Below, in pieces: positions 31,682-40,269 of a stretch of DNA of 64,000 bases. The DNA comes from Maniola hyperantus (Eukaryota > Arthropoda > Insecta > Lepidoptera > Nymphalidae): contig NC_048552.1 of NCBI RefSeq assembly GCF_902806685.2, positions 13,729,662-13,793,661 of the forward strand, written 5' to 3'. The first letter of the stretch is position 1. Each line of letters begins with the position of its first letter. The notes under the pieces are model-generated. The model worked only from the letters and a program-made list of their open reading frames with translations, was not told the DNA's origin and made no database searches. A program made the translations under genes and the position numbers.

Positions 31682-34418
31682 AAATCCGGACAGTACACAG
31701 GTGAGCAACTGCGCCGGTAGTTGGTACACGCGGCGGTAAATAACGTGAGTAATACACGCGTGAGCTCATCGATTGTACTCGGTAGGTAGGTAGGGACAAT
31801 AAATCCGGACAGTACACAGGTGAGCAACTGCGCCGGTAGTTGGTACACGCGGCGGTAAATAACGTGAGTAATACACGCGTGAGCTCATCGATTGTACTCG
31901 GTAGGTAGGTAGGGACAATAAATCCGGACAGTACACAGGTGAGCAACTGCGCCGGTAGTTGGTACACGCGGCGGTTAATAACGTGAGTAATACACGCGTG
32001 AGCTCATCGATTGTACTCGGTAGGTAGGTAGGGACAATAAATCCGGACAGTACACAGGTGAGCAACTGCGCCGGTAGTTGGTACACGCGGCGGTAAATAA
32101 CGTGAGTAATACACGCGTGAGCTCATCGATTGTACTCGGTAGGTAGGTAGGGACAATAAATCCGGACAGTACACAGGTGAGCAACTGCGCCGGTAGTTGG
32201 TACACGCGGCGGTAAATAACGTGAGTAATACACGCGTGAGCTCATCGATTGTACTCGGTAGGTAGGTAGGGACAATAAATCCGGACAGTACACAGGTGAG
32301 CAACTGCGCCGGTAGTTGGTACACGCGGCGGTAAATAACGTGAGTAATACACGCGTGAGCTCATCGATTGTACTCGGTAGGTAGGTAGGGACAATAAATC
32401 CGGACAGTACACAGGTGAGCAACTGCGCCGGTAGTTGGTACACGCGGCGGTAAATAACGTGAGTAATACACGCGTGAGCTCATCGATTGTACTCGGTAGG
32501 TAGGTAGGGACAATAAATCCGGACAGTACACAGGTGAGCAACTGCGCCGGTAGTTGGTACACGCGGCGGTAAATAACGTGAGTAATACACGCGTGAGCTC
32601 ATCGATTGTACTCGGTAGGTAGGTAGGGACAATAAATCCGGACAGTACACAGGTGAGCAACTGCGCCGGTAGTTGGTACACGCGGCGGTAAATAACGTGA
32701 GTAATACACGCGTGAGCTCATCGATTGTACTCGGTAGGTAGGTAGGGACAATAAATCCGGACAGTACACAGGTGAGCAACTGCGCCGGTAGTTGGTACAC
32801 GCGGCGGTAAATAACGTGAGTAATACACGCGTGAGCTCATCGATTGTACTCGGTAGGTAGGTAGGGACAATAAATCCGGACAGTACACAGGTGAGCAACT
32901 GCGCCGGTAGTTGGTACACGCGGCGGTAAATAACGTGAGTAATACACGCGTGAGCTCATCGATTGTACTCGGTAGGTAGGTAGGGACAATAAATCCGGAC
33001 AGTACACAGGTGAGCAACTGCGCCGGTAGTTGGTACACGCGGCGGTAAATAACGTGAGTAATACACGCGTGAGCTCATCGATTGTACTCGGTAGGTAGGT
33101 AGGGACAATAAATCCGGACAGTACACAGGTGAGCAACTACGCCGGTAGTTGGTACACGCGGCGGTAAATAACGTGAGTAATACACGCGTGAGCTCATCGA
33201 TTGTACTCGGTAGGTAGGTAGGGACAATAAATCCGGACAGTACACAGGTGAGCAACTGCGCCGGTAGTTGGTACACGCGGCGGTAAATAACGTGAGTAAT
33301 ACACGCGTGAGCTCATCGATTGTACTCGGTAGGTAGGTAGGGACAATAAATCCGGACAGTACACAGGTGAGCAACTGCGCCGGTAGTTGGTACACGCGGC
33401 GGTAAATAACGTGAGTAATACACGCGTGAGCTCATCGATTGTACTCGGTAGGTAGGTAGGGACAATAAATCCGGACAGTACACAGGTGAGCAACTGCGCC
33501 GGTAGTTGGTACACGCGGCGGTAAATAACGTGAGTAATACACGCGTGAGCTCATCGATTGTACTCGGTAGGTAGGTAGGGACAATAAATCCGGACAGTAC
33601 ACAGGTGAGCAACTGCGCCGGTAGTTGGTACACGCGGCGGTAAATAACGTGAGTAATACACGCGTGAGCTCATCGATTGTACTCGGTAGGTAGGTAGGGA
33701 CAATAAATCCGGACAGTACACAGGTGAGCAACTGCGCCGGTAGTTGGTACACGCGGCGGTAAATAACGTGAGTAATACACGCGTGAGCTCATCGATTGTA
33801 CTCGGTAGGTAGGTAGGGACAATAAATCCGGACAGTACACAGGTGAGCAACTGCGCCGGTAGTTGGTACACGCGGCGGTAAATAACGTGAGTAATACACG
33901 CGTGAGCTCATCGATTGTACTCGGTAGGTAGGTAGGGACAATAAATCCGGACAGTACACAGGTGAGCAACTGCGCCGGTAGTTGGTACACGCGGCGGTAA
34001 ATAACGTGAGTAATACACGCGTGAGCTCATCGATTGTACTCGGTAGGTAGGTAGGGACAATAAATCCGGACAGTACACAGGTGAGCAACTGCGCCGGTAG
34101 TTGGTACACGCGGCGGTAAATAACGTGAGTAATACACGCGTGAGCTCATCGATTGTACTCGGTAGGTAGGTAGGGACAATAAATCCGGACAGTACACAGG
34201 TGAGCAACTGCGCCGGTAGTTGGTACACGCGGCGGTAAATAACGTGGGTAATACACGCGTGAGCTCATCGATTGTACTCGGTAGGTAGGTAGGGACAATA
34301 AATCCGGACAGTACACAGGTGAGCAACTGCGCCGGTAGTTGGTACACGCGGCGGTAAATAACGTGAGTAATACACGCGTGAGCTCATCGATTGTACTCGG
34401 TAGGTAGGTAGGGACAAT
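31682..34418. repeat. 119-bp satellite array, 23 copies
   Basis: Twenty-three 119-bp units (starts 31682, 31801 ... ), almost identical: I see single-base variants such as 'ggcggttaata' in the third, 'caactacgcc' at 33135 and 'gtgggtaata' at 34243. Each unit includes 'cacaggtgagc', a match to a 5' splice-site consensus, and 'gagctcatcgatt'. The array ends at 34418 just after a truncated 24th start. Overlapping 106-codon minus-strand frames repeat with it and are not genes. Confidence 0.98.
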
Positions 34419-34748
34419 AAATCCGGTTTTATGGCCGCTATATATCACACTTTATTAATAGCAACGACACGTAGCGCGACTCTATGACATTTTGAATCGC
34501 CGTTTTTCGGCATTTATTACTACATTTCTGTCGGAATATTTGTTTTGCGAATACCAATACCGTACGTCCCTCGTTTGTAGCGGCTTAGCTTATCGATGTG
34601 AGGGCTGACGGAATGGAATCGAGTCTTTAAAAACGATCTAAATTCAGCTTTATGTACTTTGATATACGATTTAAATTGGTATACCTACTGAAAACAAAAC
34701 ATGGAAGACGCATTGCGCTTGCGCTCGCCTAAGCGTAAAGTAAATAAA
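34419..34748. other. Non-coding, nothing recognised
   Basis: No supported feature between the array and the MITE. Confidence 0.5.
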
Positions 34749-34860
34749 CTTTTCCCCTGACGGTTATATTGGCACCATTGCAAATCACACAATAATACCC
34801 TAATCTCTAAGGAATAAAGCAAACAAAGCAATGGTGCCAACATGACGGCAGGGGAACAGT
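34749..34860. mobile_element. Palindromic MITE, ~112 bp
   Basis: 'cttttcccctgacggttata' then 'ttggcaccattgc' at 34749-34781 is the near reverse complement of 'gcaatggtgccaacatgacg' then 'gcaggggaacagt' at 34828-34860. Non-coding. Confidence 0.75.
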
Positions 34861-35095
34861 TATAGTGAACGGACTGTAGTTTGAGCAAAGAATTTGGATG
34901 TACTACCTACTACGTATGAGTTTGAGTGAGAATCGTTTGACGTTTGATAGTTTGATTCAAACTCACTATCTCTATTTAAAAAAATCAAAATTTTCATGAT
35001 ATCAACTGGAAGTATAAGTAGGTAAGTATGTTTTTTTTTTAATTTATTTATAACAAGCTTACACCAATTTAATACCTAGTTTTTCCTAGTACCTG

Positions 35096-36275
35096 TGTCG
35101 CCACCCCGGCCGCGGCGTGTGCACTGTGCTGTGTCGCCACCCCGGCCGCGGCGTGTGCACTGTGCTGTGTCGTCACCCCGGCCGCGGCGTGTGCACTGTG
35201 CTGTGTCGCCACCCCGGCCGCGGCGTGTGCACTGTGCTGTGTCGCCACCCCGGCCGCGGCGTGTGCACTGTGCTGTGTCGTCACCCCGGCCGCGGCGTGT
35301 GCACTGTGCTGTGTCGCCACCCCGGCCGCGGCGTGTGCACTGTGCTGTGTCGCCACCCCGGCCGCGGCGTGTGCACTGTGCTGTGTCGCCACCCCGGCCG
35401 CGGCGTGTGCACTGTGCTGTGTCGTCACCCCGGCCGCGGCGTGTGCACTGTGCTGTGTCGCCACCCCGGCCGCGGCGTGTGCACTGTGCTGTGTCGCCAC
35501 CCCGGCCGCGGCGTGTGCACTGTGCTGTGTCGTCACCCCGGCCGCGGCGTGTGCACTGTGCTGTGTCGCCACCCCGGCCGCGGCGTGTGCACTGTGCTGT
35601 GTCGCCACCCCGGCCGCGGCGTGTGCACTGTGCTGTGTCGCCACCCCGGCCGCGGCGTGTGCACTGTGCTGTGTCGCCACCCCGGCCGCGGCGTGTGCAC
35701 TGTGCTGTGTCGCCACCCCGGCCGCGGCGTGTGCACTGTGCTGTGTCGCCACCCCGGCCGCGGCGTGTGCACTGTGCTGTGTCGCCACCCCGGCCGCGGC
35801 GTGTGCACTGTGCTGTGTCGCCACCCCGGCCGCGGCGTGTGCACTGTGCTGTGTCGCCACCCCGGCCGCGGCGTGTGCACTGTGCTGTGTCGCCACCCCG
35901 GCCGCGGCGTGTGCACTGTGCTGTGTCGCCACCCCGGCCGCGGCGTGTGCACTGTGCTGTGTCGCCACCCCGGCCGCGGCGTGTGCACTGTGCTGTGTCG
36001 CCACCCCGGCCGCGGCGTGTGCACTGTGCTGTGTCGCCACCCCGGCCGCGGCGTGTGCACTGTGCTGTGTCGCCACCCCGGCCGCGGCGTGTGCACTGTG
36101 CTGTGCCGCCACCCCGGCCGCGGCGTGTGCACTGTGCTGTGCCGCCACCCCGGCCGCGGCGTGTGCACTGTGCTGTGCCGCCACCCCGGCCGCGGCGTGT
36201 GCACTGTGCTGTGCCGCCACCCCGGCCGCGGCGTGTGCACTGTGCTGTGCCGCCACCCCGGCCGCGGCGTGTGCA
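35096..36275. repeat. 36-bp CpG-rich satellite array, ~32.8 copies
   Basis: Units begin 'tgtcgccaccccggccgcgg' and end 'cactgtgctg'. Units 3, 6, 10 and 13 carry 'cgtcacc' instead of 'cgccacc', giving a 3-4-unit higher-order pattern. Units 14 to 28 look uniform, and the last five start 'tgccg' instead of 'tgtcg'. With a 36-bp period four frames stay open for 247-413 codons, encoding only 12-residue repeats. No coding evidence. Confidence 0.98.
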
Positions 36276-36414
36276 AACGCGTGTGTTATATTACGATAAA
36301 ATTGGATACATAATTATTATGCTAAAATTCATCTAATCATAAACTTGGGAGTCTGAAGTAAATGTTTGTTGTGATATTTAAAACAGAATCGTAATTCCGT
36401 TTCCGGATTCAATA

Positions 36415-36712
36415 TCAATGTACGGAAAGAGTATGATTTAATTAGTATCTTTTCTTGTATGTTGTTTAATTTAATATTTAGGAATGTGACAATACGATAA
36501 ATAATATTATGTGAATTGTCAATACTGGTAACTAATTATTCATTGTAAAATTGTAAATTAAATACTGTCAATGTACGGAAAGGGTATGATTTGAATAGTA
36601 TCTTTTCTTGTATGTTGTTTAATTTAATATTTAGGAATGTGACAATACGATAAATAATATTATGTGAATTGTCAATACTGGTAACTAATTATTCATTGTA
36701 AATTAAATACTG
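36415..36712. repeat. ~150-bp AT-rich direct duplication
   Basis: Copy 1 (36415-36567, 153 bp) and copy 2 (36568-36712, 145 bp) both start 'tcaatgtacggaaag'. They differ by an 8-bp gap and a few bases. Confidence 0.95.
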
Positions 36713-36740
36713 TCAATGCACTAAGAGTGACATTATACTA

Positions 36741-36771
36741 AGCTATTGTCAACATACAGTTGGCAATAGCT
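36741..36771. other. Short perfect-loop hairpin
   Basis: AGCTATTGTCAAC (36741-36753) and GTTGGCAATAGCT (36759-36771) pair at 12 of 13 positions around a 5-nt loop. The function is unknown. Confidence 0.6.
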
Positions 36772-36981
36772 ATTATGTGAAATAATAATGTTGTGTAAAC
36801 TGACAATTTAAGTCGCTTATTATTATTGTAAATTATTAATACGTAGACCATCAATGTCACTGATTTTATTATTGTAAATTGGGTGTGTCAACATACCTTT
36901 TGTCAACAAACCTAAAATAAATAATGATTAATATTAAGATCATGTGATAGTCGACATCCGCCTGGTTTGCGATGGCAGTGT

Positions 36982-37018
36982 TATAAAAGTACCCTACCTC
37001 GACAGAGAGGGGACAGTC
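36982..37018 (+). promoter_or_regulatory. Candidate RNA polymerase II core promoter
   Basis: TATAAAAG at 36982-36989 is followed at about 31-33 nt by ACAGTC (37013-37018), close to the arthropod initiator (TCAGT). The duplicated block 36415-36712 upstream resembles a repeated enhancer as in LTR U3 regions. No reading frame of note lies downstream before the LTR element at 37735. It could be a remnant LTR. Confidence 0.35.
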
Positions 37019-37080
37019 TTGTATCGACAGCCCAGAGCAAACACAGCGGACCTTACTGAAGTTAAGTATTCTTATATTTT

Positions 37081-37730
37081 ATTATAATGTAATGTAATCA
37101 TTTGCCTTTTATAGGTTACCTGTTGTAACTGTGTACCAAATATGTACCTACTACTTTACTCAACGTTCTAATGTTTTAAAAGATGTGTGTTATGGAGTTT
37201 CTTTGCCCTTTCTTCTCCATGACTAAACACCTTAGCGAAATGGGTGGTAGATTCATTTTAATATAAATAGATCAATGCTGAACAATACAATTCAATTATT
37301 ATTGGACTTGGTTGGTTTTACTTCTGTATTTATCACCTACCCTCTTGTGCTATTTATTTTATACATTGAGATAAAAGTAAACACTAGGTTGTTAGCTTCT
37401 AATTATTATAGAAGCCTGTTTAGATGATTAGGATTCTTACTTTGAAATAATACGGCAGATGCTTTGCTTGATCTTTAATTACTTAGTATTTGGCCTTACC
37501 TGACAAATAATTGATAAATGATAACTTTCATTAGTAATCATTGGATTTAATTTATCATCACTATTAAAGCCCACTGTGTTAACTTCTCTCTTCTTTTACC
37601 ATAAAATCTCACACGTGCGTGGTTTAGCCTGTGCGTTACTGTATAAGTCAGTCAGTCAGTCAGGCCTTTGAATTTGATATAATATTATACAGATTGCTCA
37701 TGAGTGAGAGTGACTGCCTCACCTACTCAC
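37081..37730. other. Non-coding, nothing recognised
   Basis: AT-rich sequence; the last 30 bases ('tgactgcctcacctactcac') resemble part of a unit of the 33-bp array at 49025. Confidence 0.45.
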
Positions 37731-37734
37731 AGTG

Positions 37735-37864
37735 TGTAATGTGTGACCCAAGGCACTTGCACAATACAAGCACTTATAATGTAACGCACGGTAGAATTAA
37801 GAGATTATTATTAAAGCACGCACTGAAGCAACAGTCTTGTCTTATTTGGGCCTGCATTACCACA
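37735..37864 (+). repeat. Left LTR of outer element
   Basis: 130 bp, TG...CA ends, preceded by target duplication AGTG. Identical to the right LTR except 'aagaga' for 'aaggga'. Confidence 0.8.
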
Positions 37865-39076
37865 TGGCGACCCTGCCAGTCGGTGTGCGCGCGACGCCAC
37901 CATGCGCGTGCACCGGCTGGGCACCGAAATTAGAAATATAAAAATTTGAAAATGGAGAATTTAAAATTGAATGTTTTTTTTTAAATGATCCACTGTATGA
38001 GAATGAGAACTATGAAATAAATAATTTAAATAATACCAGGCTATGGAAAAAATATGGACATGATATATAAAAAAAGGAAGAAAAAATTCGTCATAATACG
38101 TCACTTAAATAAAATTTTATATAATTCCTGAAGAAGATTACAGGCGGCGAAAAATGAGGCGTCATAACTATAAATATGGAATCATAGAAGATATTAAAAA
38201 GTGTAAAGTGTTTTCCGAAGTTTTTCTAAAATTGTGTTTTTTATGTGCAGACAAGTTTTGGACCGTACACATGAGTGAACATTTTAAATTAGAGACTGGT
38301 AAAAATTAAGGTGTTTTAGACATAACACTAATTGTAATTTTTTTTAACGGTGTCCAGATATAAATTTGCTTAATTTATTTTGTAACACAACTATTTTTTC
38401 TTGTATTGACTGCATTATTTGACCTGACTGTTGACTTTACTTCGCACAGTGACTTCGCATGGTTTTATATTAAAATGTGTTTTTTCAGCTTAATTTTTTT
38501 TACAAAATACATGCTGTAATGAAATCTTGGTCCAGTGTAAGCAGTAATTTAGGTATGTAATTTTTACTCTGAATTTTGTTTTTTTTTTCCATATTAATTA
38601 ATTGATTTTAGGTAGGTATCTTTTAACTTAAAGCGATGCTTTAAGAATTTGCGATAGTTATTAATTTATTTCTAGAGTTCAATTAAGTAATTATTTATTT
38701 GAAAAGATTTTCGAAAATCGGTGATTTTCGTTACGAGTCAATTTTTAGAAATTATAGATTTCAGTTATTAAATTTACTCTCATTTACAGTTTGTCTAACT
38801 TTTAAACTTAATAGTGGTTAATAGTTTTCATTTATTTTACAAAATTATTAGTAGGAAAGTACTATTTTATTGCAGTAAAAGTTCAGATAAGTTTACGGAA
38901 TAGATTTATTATGATATGATTATTAACCACAGGGTTATACTGTTGTTTACAAATGCATGACGTCAGAGCACAGATAATCTATCGGCCAAACATGGCCGAC
39001 AGTGTTTTCACCTGTCTAAGAAATAATTTTTTTAAATTAAAGTTTTACGGTTTTTAGGGCGCAAAAAAATATAGTG
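37865..39076 (+). other. Internal non-coding segment of the outer element
   Basis: Starts with the primer-binding-like TGGCGACCCTGCC. A short frame beginning MENLKLNVFF at 37952 stops at once. No further coding. AT-rich, with several poly-T runs. Confidence 0.55.
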
Positions 39077-40208
39077 TGTAGCGCGCCAACGTTATAAAAA
39101 CATTGGGACGAGCGTGACCTGCCCAAAACAAAAGCGCACATGCATCGTAATTTATTACCACCGAACGGGTCGGACATTACGTAGTCTGCATTGCTCGAAA
39201 TCCAAGAAATAACCCGCAAAAACAACCCTTAGGCTATCAACCACTTACAAGATGAGCAAAACGCAACTGGATGGCTACTCGCTTCCTGAAGTATCAAATT
39301 ACGGGACCGTCGCTAGTTTTTTCGAAGTAATGGAAAAAGCGTCCCCTTCCCAGATAACCACGCCAGGACAGTGTATAAAAGCGAACAGCATCCCTTCAAA
39401 ATCATCAGTACTCCACTGGTCTTCCGAGCGCCTCTCCCGGAACTACCAAAGCAGTACCCAACTGGTAACCGAGCGTCCCTCCCGGTTCTACCAGCAGTAC
39501 TCACGAGTATTCCGAGCGCACCTCCCGGAACTACCGAAGAAGTACCTCACTGGTAACCGAGCGTCCCTCCCGGTCCTACTAGCAGTACTCACGAGTATTC
39601 CGAGCGCACCTCCCGGAACTACCGAAGCAGTACCTCACTGGTAATCGAGCGTCCCTCCCGGTCCTACCAGCAATACCTACCTGGTAACCGAGCATCTCTA
39701 CCGGTCCTACCAACGTAGCCGCCGACCGCCGTCACCGTGTACCTCTCCGGGTCTCATCAGCGAGGTTTCTAGGCTGATCTTGCTCGCATACCTTGTGTGG
39801 GCCACACCTACAAGGGACAGCAGCACTTACGAGCCTAACCTCGCCGCGTGTCATAGGAGCACCCGACATCGAAAGTGATACCAATAAGACTCTGAGCGAA
39901 AGTGATTCCAATAGGACTTTAAGTGAAAGTGAAACAAATAAGACTTTTCTGTGAAATCCGAACTAATAGACTAGTCCAAAGTTAACCATTAAGTTTGTTG
40001 TATTGTTTCTATTGAATAACTTTAAGTGTGAACCTCTGTACTGCGAATAAACCATTCATCTGAAATAATCGAGTGTTTTGAATCTGTCCTGCCGGGCGTC
40101 ACCCTCCCCGGCTCTACCGATCTCAACATCTGGCACCTACTAACGAGGGGCTAGATAGAGAGACTTGGGTGCCCGCAATATTGGCACCCAGCGGAAATCA
40201 GCGTTATA
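39077..40208 (+). repeat. Left LTR of Gypsy element
   Basis: Contains a TATA box (tataaaa, 39374-39380) and polyadenylation signal AATAAA at 40046-40051, placing R between them. Between about 39400 and 39720 there is an imperfect ~88-bp internal repeat ('gagtattccgagcgcacctc' at 39505 and 39593). A 130-codon frame (39252-39644) has no domain and is broken by a 1-base deletion in the right LTR. Confidence 0.9.
39374..39380 (+). promoter_or_regulatory. LTR TATA box
   Basis: 'tgtataaaagcg' lies about 300 bp into the LTR. The same sequence occurs in the right LTR. It is the expected Pol II promoter of the element. Confidence 0.6.
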
Positions 40209-40269
40209 ATTGGCGTCCAACGTAGTGGCCCTGGCAGACAGACCAAGAACTCGATCTCAACACCAGAAG

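Noticed and set aside
31682..34418. CRISPR array
   Set aside because: Repeats are directly adjacent with no unique spacers, there are no cas genes, and the genome is eukaryotic.
31360..34448. Repeated 99-164-codon minus-strand frames starting MYQLPAQLL
   Set aside because: The same peptide restarts every 119 bp, so it is the satellite translated again and again, not a gene family.
35095..36336. Open frames of 247-413 codons on both strands
   Set aside because: They arise because the 36-bp unit is divisible by three and lacks stops; the peptides are 12-residue repeats in four frames at once with no domain.
39252..39644. 130-codon frame in the Gypsy LTR
   Set aside because: Lies in the LTR, has no domain, and the other LTR has a 1-base deletion that shifts it, so it is not conserved.
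40210..40269. TTG start of the Gypsy frame at 40210
   Set aside because: It lies in the primer-binding site (tggcgtccaacg); the first ATG in frame at 40270 is more likely.
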